Shown: piece after piece, positions 50,362 to 58,967 of the stretch
How the letters are laid out: every line of letters begins with the position of its first letter
How positions within the stretch are numbered: position 1 is the first letter of the stretch
The notes under the pieces: model-generated
Database searches by the model: none
The model's input: the letters and a program-made list of their open reading frames with translations, nothing else
Told to the model about the DNA's origin: nothing
Made by a program: the position numbers and the translations under genes
Assembly (NCBI GenBank): GCA_963841995.1
Contig: CAWJEX010000008.1
Location: forward strand, 46,671-110,670
DNA: 64,000 nt
Source of the DNA: DATDPM01 sp963841995
Lineage (GTDB): Bacteria > Pseudomonadota > Alphaproteobacteria > DATDPM01
Direction: 5' to 3'

Positions 50362-50642
50362 CGGACGTTCCTCCTTCTCAGATCCGCGCGGGTAACGGCC
50401 GTGGGGCCGTGCTGCGATCAAAGGCACCAGCCAGTTCTGCTGGATCGACCGCACGATTCTGTCATCCACATGGAGCCAAAAGCGGGAAACTGGGGCGGGG
50501 CCTGATGGCCAAGTGTTTGCTCCGAGAAGGCAGGAACCGAATGACGACGATTGCGCATGAAGCGAGGAAAAACCTGAACCGATTTACAGATGGCACCTCC
50601 TTCTACACACGAGTAGGCTACGAATTCGTCAAGGGCGCGACT

Positions 50643-50656
50643 TTGACCTACATCAA
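50643..50656. promoter_or_regulatory. FNR/FixK-type site between groEL and gpmI remnants
   Basis: TTGACCTACATCAA matches TTGAT-N4-ATCAA at nine of ten positions and fits the FixK2 half-site pattern TTGA/C-N6-TCAA. It lies 282 bp before groEL (minus) and 242 bp before the gpmI fragment (plus). The surrounding 536-bp gap (50362-50897) has no supported gene. Confidence 0.6.
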
Positions 50657-50897
50657 ATGAGGGCCGAGCAGAATGCCTCTCGTCGTATGGTGACGACGCG
50701 CCCGCGGTTGCCTGGTGCCGGACCAACAGCACGACGTTCATTGCACAGAACCGCCTCGGATTTTCCTCACAAGGACGGCGTAGAGAATTCAATTCCACGC
50801 ATCCTCACCGAGGGGTTTTCGGTGGGCACACCGGGCGAAGGTTGACTCTCTGCCGCATCAAGGCGCACTCGATGGCTGAAATGTAAGCGTGTTGCAT

Positions 50898-51190
50898 ATG
50901 CAGAAGCGTCGTCCGGTAATGCTGGTGATACTGGACGGGTGGGGCTGGCGAGAAGACCCGACCGACAACGCCATCCGTCAGGCAGCAGCACCCTGGGCTG
51001 GGACCGCCGTACGGGGCACTGCCCGTATGCCTCGTGTATGCGTCCGGCAGGGACGTTGGTCTGCCGCAAGGGCAGATGGGCAATTCCGATGTCGGGCATC
51101 TCAACATTGGTGCCGGCCGTGTGGTGATGCAAGATCTGCCGCGTATCAGTGAGGCGATTGCCGACGGCGATATCCAGCGGGCCCCCGTTT
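50898..51190 (+). pseudogene. gpmI: 2,3-bisphosphoglycerate-independent phosphoglycerate mutase, N-terminal fragment with internal deletion
   Basis: The ATG at 50898 opens the family start RPVMLVILDGWGWREDPTDN followed by AIRQAA. The next 30 or so family residues are missing and, one frame over, the sequence resumes at GRDVGLPQGQMGNSDVGHLN and IGAGRVVMQDLPRISEAIAD. The latter contains the metal-site Ser. After about residue 100 nothing of the remaining 400 residues is left. It cannot make a working enzyme. Confidence 0.78.
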
Positions 51191-51503
51191 TGCCGCTCGT
51201 CGGCCGGAACCGCACGCCGCACGCGCCGGCCATCCGGGCTGAACGCCGCACCTCACTACCTTGTCCTCATGCTTGAGCACGGCGATCGCCTGTCCGCCCA
51301 GGCATCGTCAGCCCGCGCACCGCCGGCGTGACGCGAGTCGCGCCGCGACATGGGCGAGATCGCAGCCGAGCAGTGGTTGACAGATCAAGGAAGTCGGACG
51401 ACCTTTCGTAGTCCTTAGCCGAGGAGCTACGGTAGCAAGCCAAAGGCGCGGTGTCATGAATTGATTTCTTGCGGCCGTCATCTTCGCCCTTGTTGTTGCC
51501 GGG

Positions 51504-51725
51504 TCATGGAGCATCGAGGCCGGTGCGAGCGGCTGTCTCGATGTCATTCGCGATAAAGACATCAAGATAATCGCATGGTCCCAGCACGGCGTAACTGCCG
51601 AGCCATTCCACGTCAGGACATTCCTCCCGCACGCGCTTCATGGCATCGCGTTCGAGCTGCTCAAGCCCTCGCGGCGAGCGAACCGCGTCGGGGTTTAACC
51701 GCGTCAACATGATAAAGGTCGGCAT
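51504..51725 (-). CDS. GYD-domain protein, C-terminally truncated
   Basis: 73 residues from the ATG at 51725. The family pattern PTFIMLTRLNPDAVRSPRGL, then CPDVEWLGSYAVLGPCDYLD with GPYDYLD-like core, is clear, and DVFIANDIETAA follows. Normal members run another 25-30 residues with a conserved RTFGHA-like stretch that is absent here. GYD proteins are small ferredoxin-like-fold proteins of unknown role common in microaerobic gene clusters. Probably a truncated relic. Confidence 0.6.
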   Translation of the reverse strand: MPTFIMLTRLNPDAVRSPRGLEQLERDAMKRVREECPDVEWLGSYAVLGPCDYLDVFIANDIETAARTGLDAP

Positions 51726-51960
51726 GGCAGCACCTCTCGCATGGCTGTTGGGGCAGAATATCGTGGTGCTTCCTCGGCACTTTGACTTCAATAATAGGGA
51801 AAGAACGGCCAATGAGGCATGAAATGCTTCACGCCTGTTGCGGACGACGTTCGATCGCGGCGCACCGCCATGCATTTCAAGGCTACGGCACCGGTCTTTT
51901 CTCAAGATCTGTGGAGCGCCCGCGAGCGGCATCAGCGCTGTACCCTTGGCTGGTAATCGC

Positions 51961-52348
51961 TCATGAGCTTCCGATCGCTAGATAATCGTTCGGTAGGAGC
52001 CGATCGACGATACGAGCCAGGACCTGCTCTTGCAGGGGCGGCGCAAAATAGTTGAAGGCGACATATCGGCAGAGGATGAGATCGAATTGCGGCGTTGGCG
52101 CCTCCGTCCCAAGTCCTGATCGAGGAAGTCGATTTCTTCACGATGCTATTGTTTTACGCACAAGCGAGGGCCGATCGGATCGAAGGCTTGTTCAATGAGG
52201 TGGGGAGCAATTTGTGCAGGCTTGTCGCCTCAAAGCAGGCTTCCCGAGCACGCGCGAGCATGGTTGCGTCGACATCTGTGGCGATGAGCGAGAGCGAGAC
52301 GCCATGATAGGATCGGGTTACCTCCAAAGAAGGATGCGAGGCCTGCAT
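51961..52348 (-). pseudogene. CheR-type SAM methyltransferase fragment
   Basis: Minus-strand segments in two frames: LIATDVDATMLARAREACFE (the SAM-binding region of CheR-like enzymes), an indel near 52150, then FDLILCRYVAFNYFAPPLQE and VLARIVDRLLPNDYLAIGSS ending at a TGA at 51961. The N-terminal substrate domain is missing. It resembles the stand-alone CheR-like methyltransferases of stress loci rather than a chemotaxis operon member. Confidence 0.6.
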
Positions 52349-52439
52349 TTGGTCGGCTGGCTGGACACCTGGTCATTGAGTAAGTGCGCCCATCTCCCAT
52401 CAACTCGCGCAACTAATGTGTCCGGTTCGGGGAGGCCGT

Positions 52440-53048
52440 TCAAGGTGCGACGAGCAGCGCCATGCGCACGAGATGCGAGAGATTTTTCGCCTGCATCTTC
52501 GTCATGACGTTGGCGCGGTAGATTTCTACCGTGCGCGGGCTGATCCCGAGGTCATAGGCAATTATTTTGTTCGGCTGGCCGGCGACGAGGCCGTCCAAAA
52601 CCTGCCGTTCGCGGGACGACAGGGTCGCCAATTTCTCCTCAATCCCCGCTCTTTCGGCGTCTCGCTTTACGTTCGTCGCTTGCGCCGACAGCGCATATCG
52701 CACCGCCTCAAGCAAGGCGTCCGCCTCATAGGGCTTCTCGATAAAATCGGCGGCGCCCAATTTCATGGCCTCCACAGCCAGCGGAACATCGCATGGCCGG
52801 TGATGACGATGACCGGCCAGCCGACCTCATTGTTCCTGAGCCGACGCAGCAGCTCGAGCCCGTCGATGTCCGGCATTCGCACATCGGTGATCACGCAACC
52901 GGCCTGCAAGGGAAGGGATGACTTCCAGGAAAGCCTGCGCCGACGCGTAGCCGCGGACCGAAAAATCCGACGCGCCGAGCAAGAACGTGAGAGCGTCACG
53001 CGCGGCGTCATCATCGTCAATCACGTAGACGACGGGATTACTCGTCAT
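52440..53048 (-). CDS. FixJ-like response regulator (frameshifted)
   Basis: The ATG at 53048 opens NPVVYVIDDDDAARDALTFL. An extra base near 52913 is followed by the receiver core VITDVRMPDIDGLELLRRLR with the phosphorylated Asp. A missing G near 52790 is followed by MKLGAADFIEKPYEADALLE and the LuxR-type helix-turn-helix SSRERQVLDGLVAGQPNKII plus ISPRTVEIYRANVMTKM. About 202 residues after correction, normal for FixJ. With two compensating indels, it may be intact in reality. The gene overlaps the fixL fragment by 11 bases. FixJ activates fixK/nifA-type genes under low oxygen. Confidence 0.78.
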
Positions 53049-53388
53049 CACCGAGCTCCTCCGCAACGACACGGCGAAGCGTGAAGCGGAAAATCGTTCC
53101 GCCGCCCGGATTGGGCTCGACCGTGATCTGCCCGCCATGCAACTCGACGATGGTGCGCGAAATCGACAAGCCGATCCCCATTCCCTGCCGCTTCGTGGTG
53201 ACGAAAGGTTGGAAGAGTTGCGCCGCCATATCCGGCGAGATGCCGCATCCGGTGTCGGCAATGTCGATCATCACCATGTCATCCGGAGCGGGCGCGGTGG
53301 ATCTGCTTTTCCGTCTCGCCGCGCGCCATGAAGTCGCGCAGCCGCTGAATGACTTGGCCGGCGCGATCCATCGCCTCGAAGTGCGCAT
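53038..53388 (-). pseudogene. FixL-like sensor kinase remnant with internal deletion
   Basis: The end of the ATPase domain is preserved: DMVMIDIADTGCGISPDMAA, QLFQPFVTTKRQGMGIGLSI, SRTIVELHGGQITVEPNPGG and the tail VVAEELGDDE. In another frame, AMDRAGQVIQRLRDFMARGE is the end of the dimerisation domain. The 70-90 residues that normally separate these two parts are absent, so the kinase has lost part of its ATP-binding domain. The PAS/sensor half is also gone. Confidence 0.75.
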
Positions 53389-53534
53389 CGATCTATGTCA
53401 ATGCGCAATCTGGAGGCCCACCTCGCTACAGGTAATACTTACCGCCAATTCCATGGGCGAATAAGGTAACGATCTGAATTGGAGACGCTCGCGACCTCGC
53501 GCGCCAAGTTCAAGACATGGATAGGAGGACAGCA

Positions 53535-53771
53535 ATGGAGAGAGCCACATTTCGGAAATGGCTGGTCGAGCAAGGCTGCCGGTTCGATCGGCATGAGCAT
53601 GAGCAATGGCACGAAGGTCACGTCATCGTGACGGTCCATCCGGAAGGCCGAAAAGCGGAGGTCCCTCTTGGCGGATCGCAGCAGATCCTCGACCCGCGCG
53701 TCGTGCGGCGAGCCTGTGAGGAGCTCGGGCTTGATTGGTCCCAGCTGCCGGGGCAGAAGAGCCGGGTCTAG
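53535..53771 (+). CDS. YcfA/HicA-like small protein
   Basis: 78 residues from the ATG at 53535 with AGGAGG seven bases upstream. FRKWLVEQGCRFDRHEHEQW and EGHVIVTVHPEGRKAEVPLG have the alpha-beta-beta pattern of the HicA/YcfA mRNA-interferase fold, where a His in the beta strand is catalytic (present as H in GHVIV). The C terminus is VVRRACEELGLDWSQLPGQK. No HicB-like partner is adjacent, so it is either an orphan toxin-fold protein or has another role. Confidence 0.68.
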   Translation: MERATFRKWLVEQGCRFDRHEHEQWHEGHVIVTVHPEGRKAEVPLGGSQQILDPRVVRRACEELGLDWSQLPGQKSRV

Positions 53772-53981
53772 GTAATGGGTCCCGCGGGAACGCGTCCCGG
53801 GGTCACGCCGAATGACGATTTTTCGGGCGCCGGCTTCGGCCGTTCTCGACCGGCACGTCGCTTCTGATGATCCGAATAAGCGTTGGTGGAAATCAAAGCG
53901 GCCGTCTATCGTCAGAGCGATAAAGCATTGCTGGGCGGTCGCAGGCCCGCACACGTGTCTTCACGGAAACCGGAGCTACCC

Positions 53982-54236
53982 ATGTCCCTCAAGCGTCAGG
54001 GTGCGGGCATGACCAGCGCGCCGGGCCATCGAACTTCACTGCGCCTCGTTGAGGCCGAGGCTTATCGCCGAATCATGTCAGGCAGGGCGCCGGAGACCCT
54101 CGCTGAATTCGCTCAGCAGTTACTGGACTGGCTTCGAGAAGCCTATCCCGGCGCGGCGCCGATGACACCGAACACCGTAGAGGACCAGATTCGCGAGACT
54201 TGGCATCGTCGCCACGACATGATTCGAGGCGGCTGA
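53982..54236 (+). CDS. Unknown small protein
   Basis: 84 residues from an ATG with GGAG nine bases before it. The part AYRRIMSGRAPETLAEFAQQ, LLDWLREAYPGAAPMTPNTV and EDQIRETWHRRHDMIRGG has a consistent helical, charged composition. No family is recognised, but the pattern resembles small proteins found next to stress genes in rhizobial genomes. Real gene moderately likely. Confidence 0.48.
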   Translation: MSLKRQGAGMTSAPGHRTSLRLVEAEAYRRIMSGRAPETLAEFAQQLLDWLREAYPGAAPMTPNTVEDQIRETWHRRHDMIRGG

Positions 54237-54379
54237 GTTCGTTCGACTTTTGGCTGAAGACTGCGTTGTCGCGGCGCCGAGGGGGAGTCAGCTACAGCTC
54301 TTCAGCCAAGTATTGAGCTGCGAAACGGGTCTAATTCCGAGGTGCCGATCTCGTTCCGTTGAAGAGAAGGCAACATCGT

Positions 54380-54730
54380 CTCATGCGCAAGAGGCTTGCA
54401 TGAGAAGAACCTCGCGCAGTCGGAGACCTTGTGCACGTGGAGACGTTCTTTGCGCGGAACCTGGGAGATCTCATCCACGCCCGGACTTGTGCCGGGCCGG
54501 CTCGGGGAAGGCAAATGCCGTACGCCGAGCATGCACGCGGATGAGAAGTCGGATGAGGCCGTAGTACCGAGGAAGCGACCGAACAAAGGAAGGCAACTTC
54601 TGGGGGAGTCGTGGAGGGAAGGGCCTCACCCTGAGGGCAGCCGACAGGCGGCCGTGGTTCGGACACTGAGCCGAGTTACCACGTCGATCCGATTGGCGGC
54701 TGTGCGCCGGCTCGCGTGGCGCAGACTTGA
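54380..54730 (+). mobile_element. Group II intron fragment (5' part with start of its reverse transcriptase)
   Basis: The nucleotide run around 54430-54480 (GTGCACGTGGAGACG, then TTCTTTGCGCGGAACCTGGG) and the encoded start MHADEKSDEAVVPRKRPNKG at 54530-54590 followed by ESWREGPHPEGSRQ and LSRVTTSIRLAAVRRL match the region where bacterial group II introns enter their reverse-transcriptase ORF. The catalytic reverse transcriptase and maturase domains are missing after about 54730. The left end cannot be placed. Confidence 0.65.
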
Positions 54731-54879
54731 TGCGCGCAGCGCAATTTGGCGCCGCGCCGGCTTACGTCAGCCGCGTCGATTGAAGACGCGGTTCCGCTCC
54801 AAGCGGCAACGAGGCGAGAACTTGATAACCGCTTTGACCTTTCGGCGGAGATTGGAAAAGTTCTACGGAAGTGACGCAT

Positions 54880-55250
54880 TGCGTGAGTGACAGACTCTGA
54901 TCCATTGGGATCTTCCGCGCGACGGTCCGCCCGCTTTTGGGATGCGCGCAAGGGTGACATGGGGCCGAAACGGCCGCGGGTCCATCTGGCCGTATGCGGT
55001 CAAGAGCGCCATCCGCCACTCGGTCAGCGCGTTGTTGGCCTCCTGCCGATGCTCTCGTGAAAATGAGGCTCTCATCCGGCACAAAGAGAGGGGTGGCCCT
55101 GTCTTCTTCCAGGGAGCAAAAACAAGAGTTAGCTGCAGGCGGCGTATCGGCGCCATCGCAAAGACCCAAGCCGGGAGGCCAGCCCTGCCCCAAGACAATG
55201 AGAACGCCTCGAAGTATCGCGCTATGCACTTGCAGGCTGGCAATCCCTGG
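54880..55250 (-). pseudogene. RNA 2',3'-cyclic phosphodiesterase (ThpR-like) remnant
   Basis: Minus-strand pieces: RRLQLTLVFAPWKK near 55130, FRPHVTLARIPKAGG (the second HxTL motif of the 2H phosphoesterase fold) near 54950, and VELFQSPPKGQSGYQVLASL. They lie in different frames and the first HxTL motif is poorly preserved. The region is most likely a relic of a ThpR-type 2H phosphoesterase. Confidence 0.55.
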
Positions 55251-55274
55251 CACAAGAATAGGTGAAGGACATCA

Positions 55275-55297
55275 CAATTCGAATTGCATCGCAATTC
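55275..55297. promoter_or_regulatory. Overlapping palindromes upstream of the CBS gene
   Basis: CAATTCGAATTG (55275-55286) is a perfect palindrome. GAATTGC (55281-55287) and GCAATTC (55291-55297) form a second perfect inverted repeat with a 3-base spacer. The site is about 40-60 bp before the CBS protein start and may be an operator or promoter element. Confidence 0.42.
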
Positions 55298-55337
55298 GAC
55301 GCTACCGGGCAAGGGAAAGATCTGTAAGGTGCGATCT

Positions 55338-55871
55338 ATGAAAGCCAGCGATGTAATGACCCGCCGCGTAGTAACGGTACGAGTGGATGCCTCAATCTTG
55401 GAAGCTGGGCGCTTGATGCTCGAGAACAGGATCAGCGGCCTGCCGGTCGTCGACGGTGGCGGGCGCGTCGTAGGTATCGTCACCGAGCGCGACTTTCTAC
55501 GCCGAGCTGAGATGGGCTCCGAATTGAAGCGGCCGCGTTGGTTCGAACTGCTGATCGATCCGGCGCAATCTGCCACCGAATATGCCTATTTTCGCGACCG
55601 AAAAATCGAAGAGGTCATGACGCGCGATACCGTAACGGTTGGGGAAGATATGCCTCTCGAGGAGGTCGCGCGTTTGATCAAGGAACGCGACATCAAGCGC
55701 GTTCCGGTCATGCGGGGCGACCAACTCGTCGGCATCATCAGTCGCCTCGACTTGGTGCGGGCGCTGACACAGACTGTGCGCAAGGTATCTGAAGCCACGA
55801 CTGAAACCTCGGCGATGCGCAAGCGGATGACGGAACTGGAGAGGCAGGCATGGATGCATCGCACAGGGTAG
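55338..55871 (+). CDS. Two-CBS-domain protein
   Basis: 177 residues from the ATG at 55338. The first CBS domain has MKASDVMTRRVVTVRVDASI and GLPVVDGGGRVVGIVTERDF. The second has VMTRDTVTVGEDMPLEEVAR and KRVPVMRGDQLVGIISRLDL. CBS pairs bind adenine nucleotides and regulate partners or sense energy state. Most relatives continue after the MTELERQAW stretch into a BON domain; here a stop follows seven residues later, so the BON part is absent or cut off by an indel near 55870. The gene sits in a cluster with FNR/FixK-type sites. Confidence 0.85.
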   Translation: MKASDVMTRRVVTVRVDASILEAGRLMLENRISGLPVVDGGGRVVGIVTERDFLRRAEMGSELKRPRWFELLIDPAQSATEYAYFRDRKIEEVMTRDTVTVGEDMPLEEVARLIKERDIKRVPVMRGDQLVGIISRLDLVRALTQTVRKVSEATTETSAMRKRMTELERQAWMHRTG

Positions 55872-55966
55872 CCGATATGCCGGTTGCGGCGTTCGAGGTG
55901 TCGGAACTCACCAAGTGGTCGCGACCGGGAGCGAAGCGGATTTCACCCGCCGCACCCGATCCTCGA

Positions 55967-55980
55967 TTGATTCATATCAA
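55967..55980. promoter_or_regulatory. Perfect FNR/FixK site upstream of the unknown gene at 56044
   Basis: TTGATTCATATCAA is an exact match to TTGAT-N4-ATCAA. It is centred 70 bp before the start codon at 56044, a distance suitable for class II activation with a short leader. Confidence 0.78.
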
Positions 55981-56043
55981 TGCCCTTGCCGACTAGGCAG
56001 AGGAGAAGAGGAGCCGCGAGGACGCCACACCGGAGGTCGCATC

Positions 56044-56697
56044 ATGATTGGAATCACGCTGTCACCGGAGCAAGTACGGACAGCACCTCCAGAGGTGCGG
56101 CGATGGCTTGAACAGGAGCTGGCCGTCTCGCTCGGTCTCCACACACCGGAACCGCCAGTCGCGCAGCCGAGCTCTCCGCACCTGGTCGCCTGCACTGTCG
56201 AAGAAGCCGCCCAGGTGCTGTCCCTGATCCAGGGAATTCTTCCCGTGGTCAGCGTTTTCTTCGAACTAGGCCGCGAGGGTGGAAGCGCCGGGATCGAGGG
56301 ACTTGAGGCATTTCGCCTCACCGATATTTTGCAGCACACTCGCCTTCAGACGCTGGATCAGGTGGAGGCTTGTCTAGATGCCATCAACAACGCATTTCGT
56401 CGCGTGCGTGGCGATGTCAACGCTACCTTGTACGGAGTCGACAGGCGAGGTTACTGCTTCGTCGCCCAGGAGACGCAACGCAGCATACTACGCATATGGC
56501 AACAGATCGTCGCTGAGGGAGGTCTTCAGGTTTCCGCTGCGGAGCCAAACGAGGAAGGTCCGGCACCTCGCATCGAGCGGGCCTTTGGCACCCAATTCGC
56601 GTCCCCGTCATTTCAGACCGGAACGGCAGCGGATCCAATGGCAGAGGTTATTCCTGCCGCTGAATCTGGTCCTGCCGCGACCATTGCAGCAAAATAG
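56044..56697 (+). CDS. Unknown 217-residue protein of the microoxic cluster
   Basis: From the ATG at 56044 with GGAGG 10 bases upstream. ITLSPEQVRTAPPEVRRWLE opens the protein. The region ACTVEEAAQVLSLIQGILPV, VSVFFELGREGG and LTDILQHTRLQTLDQVEACL looks helical. NNAFRRVRGDVNATLYGVDR follows, and the last 50 residues are disordered. No catalytic motif or membrane segment is seen. I do not recognise a characterised family. A perfect FNR/FixK site in front suggests low-oxygen expression. Its intact frame in a region of wrecks suggests it is kept by selection. Confidence 0.7.
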   Translation: MIGITLSPEQVRTAPPEVRRWLEQELAVSLGLHTPEPPVAQPSSPHLVACTVEEAAQVLSLIQGILPVVSVFFELGREGGSAGIEGLEAFRLTDILQHTRLQTLDQVEACLDAINNAFRRVRGDVNATLYGVDRRGYCFVAQETQRSILRIWQQIVAEGGLQVSAAEPNEEGPAPRIERAFGTQFASPSFQTGTAADPMAEVIPAAESGPAATIAAK

Positions 56698-56777
56698 GGG
56701 CCCGACAAAAGGCACTGCGCTTCGGGATAGACAGCACGGTTGGCCAGCCGTACGCGCCTGCACAATAATCGCGCCGC

Positions 56778-56840
56778 TTGATCTAAATCAGCGCCCGGCC
56801 GGCGCAATATCTTTGCAATCGCGCCGTTGATCCACCTCAA
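56778..56840. promoter_or_regulatory. Two FNR/FixK-like sites upstream of pncB
   Basis: TTGATCTAAATCAG (56778-56791) and TTGATCCACCTCAA (56827-56840) each match TTGAT-N4-ATCAA at nine of ten positions. Their centres are 49 bp apart, and the second is about 120 bp before the pncB start. Confidence 0.62.
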
Positions 56841-56952
56841 TGCGCATAACGCGAGTGACGCGAGGATTAAAGTAAAGGCGAGGGGCTGATAGGATTGGCG
56901 GCACAAGCGCCCTCGCGAGCCGGAGCCGAGGATCGCCTGCCAGGATGTCGAC

Positions 56953-58307
56953 ATGGATCTCGCGACCAGTCCGCTACTCACCGATCTTTACCAGCTGAAC
57001 ATGATTCAGGCCTATCTGGATCATGGTGAGACCAAGACTGCAGTGTTCGAATTCTTCGTGCGCAAGCTGCCTGCTCAGCGCGGATTCTGGTGGCGGCCGG
57101 GCTCGAGCCGGCGCTCGACTTCCTCGAAAACCTGCGATTCTCGCCCGAGGAGCTCGAGTGGCTGGCGAGAAGCGGGCGGTTTAGCACGGGGCTAATCGAC
57201 TATCTCGCGAACGTTGCGCTTCAGCGGTGACGTGCACGCCATGCCTGAGGGTACGGTGTTCTTCGCCAATGAACCGATTCTGCGAGTAACCGCGCCATTG
57301 CCCGAGGCGCAGCTCGTCGAAACGCGCCTCATCAACATGCTACATTTCCAGTCGCTGATTGCAGCGAAGGCCGCGCGCATGGTGCTCGTCGCTCCGAATA
57401 AGCTGCTGATCGATTTCGGCCTGCGGCGCGCGCATGGTGCCGACGCGGGGCTCATGGCCGCTCGCGCGAGCTATCTCGCCGGCTTCGCGGGTACCGCCAC
57501 CGTATTGGCCGAGAAGGTGTTCGGCATCCCGATCTACGGCACCATGGCGCATTCCTTTATTCAGGCGTTCAGCGACGAGACGACCGCTTTCGAGAGCTTC
57601 GCGCGTGCCCGACCTGACAACCTCGTGCTGCTGATCGACACCTACGACACCGAAGCCGCGGCCCGGAAGGTCGTGGCGCTTGCGCCGCGGCTCAAGGCGG
57701 CAGGGATCACGGTGCGCGGCGTGCGCCTCGACAGCGGCGACCTCATCGCGCTCTCCAAGAGCGTGCGGCGCATCCTCGACGAGGGCGGGCTCGCCGAGAT
57801 CACCATCTTCGCCAGCGGCGGGCTCGACGAGCACGCGCTCGCTGCCTTCGCGCCGCAACGCGCACCGATCGATGGCGTTGGTATCGGCACCAGCCTCACG
57901 ACGTCGTCCGACGCACCGGCGCTCGATTGCGCCTACAAGCTGCAGGAATACGCTGGGCTGGCCGCGGCGCAAGCGTTCGACAGGCAAAGCGACCTGGCCC
58001 GGCCGCAAGCAGGTTTGGCGGCGCTATGGCCCGGACGGGCGGATGGCTGGCGACATCCTGTCGGTCGAGGATGACATTCAGCCGGGCGAGCCCCTGATCC
58101 ATCCGGTGATGCAGGGCGGCCGGCGGATGAATCCGCGGCCGACGCTCGCCGACATCCGGGCCCACGCGACCCGCGAGTTTGAGCAACTGCCCGAGCCTTT
58201 GCGTCGACTCGAAGCGGGCGCATCCTATCCAGTGCAGGTGGCGGACGCCCTGGTGCGGCTGGCGGCCGAGTCGATCGGCGCCTGGCACAGCGGGAGACGG
58301 TGCGATG
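56953..58307 (+). CDS. pncB: Nicotinate phosphoribosyltransferase (several indels)
   Basis: ATG at 56953: SPLLTDLYQLNMIQAYLDHG and TAVFEFFVRKLPAQRGF. A missing C near 57090 and an extra T near 57225 bracket LDFLENLRFSPEELEWLARS. The long middle frame has MPEGTVFFANEPILRVTAPL, LIDFGLRRAHGADAGLMAAR, the phospho-accepting His in YGTMAHSFIQAF, and GVRLDSGDLIALSKSVR. An extra base near 57968 leads to TGKATWPGRKQVWRRYGPDG. It converts nicotinate and PRPP to nicotinate mononucleotide in NAD salvage. Every domain is present, so the indels may be sequence errors rather than decay. The end is placed at the pncA overlap. Confidence 0.78.
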
Positions 58308-58942
58308 AGCGAGAGAATGATGACCAGCGACAACGACGTCTGGTCGTGGTCGATGTCCAGAATGATTTCTGCCCGGCCGGCCGCCTGGCGGTTCCCCACG
58401 GCGACGAGGTGGTGCCGATCGTCAACCGCCTTGCCGGGCGGTTTCGCAACGTGGTGCTGACCCAGGACTGGCATCCGCCAGACCACCTTTCCTTTGCCAC
58501 CGCGCATCCGGGCCGTCGGCCGTACGAAACGATTACGCTTGCCTATGGTGCGCAGGTGTTATGGCCCGAGCATTGCGTGCAAGGGACGCCGGGCGCCGAA
58601 TTTCACCAGTTGCTGCAAATCCCGCACGCCGGACTGGTTCTGCGCAAAGGCCTCCGCCGTACGATCGATTCTTATTCGACATTCTATGAGAACGACCGCA
58701 AGACGCCGACTGGCCTTGCCGGATATTTGCGCGAGCGCGGACTCACGCGCATCTATCTTGCCGGGCTCGCGTTTGATTTCTGCGTCCGCTACTCGGCCGA
58801 GGATGCGCACCGCGAGGGCTTCACCGTCTTCGTCGTTGAAGACGCCTGCCGCGGCATTGACGTCGACGGCTCGATGGCGGCGACCCGCCGTAACCTCGCG
58901 GCCCTCAATATCCCTTGCATGTCCTCCGAGGTCTTCGTCTGA
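58305..58942 (+). CDS. pncA: Nicotinamidase / isochorismatase-family hydrolase (one indel near start)
   Basis: The likely start is the ATG at 58305 (MSERMMTSDND); a missing base near 58340 must be restored to enter the main frame LVVVDVQNDFCPAGRLAVPH. The catalytic Asp is in DVQNDF, metal ligands in QDWHPPDHLSF, the Lys in LRKGLRRTIDSYSTF and the nucleophilic Cys in GLAFDFCVRYSAEDA. About 210 residues, normal for PncA. It deamidates nicotinamide to nicotinate, the substrate of PncB just upstream. In the uncorrected sequence the two genes are joined in one frame, but their separate starts and lengths argue against a natural fusion. Confidence 0.82.
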
Positions 58943-58967
58943 CGGGTGAGGCGCAGCCGGTCGAGCG

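Noticed and set aside
50541..50660. 39-codon plus-strand peptide ending at the FNR-like site
   Set aside because: No Shine-Dalgarno site, no known homologue, and its stop overlaps the putative regulator site.
53388..53401. Further FNR-like site TCGAT-N4-GTCAA
   Set aside because: Two mismatches and located at the edge of the fixL remnant; indistinguishable from chance.
57680..58942. Natural PncB-PncA fusion protein
   Set aside because: The single open frame arises from indels on both sides of the junction; family lengths and an ATGA at 58305 point to two genes.
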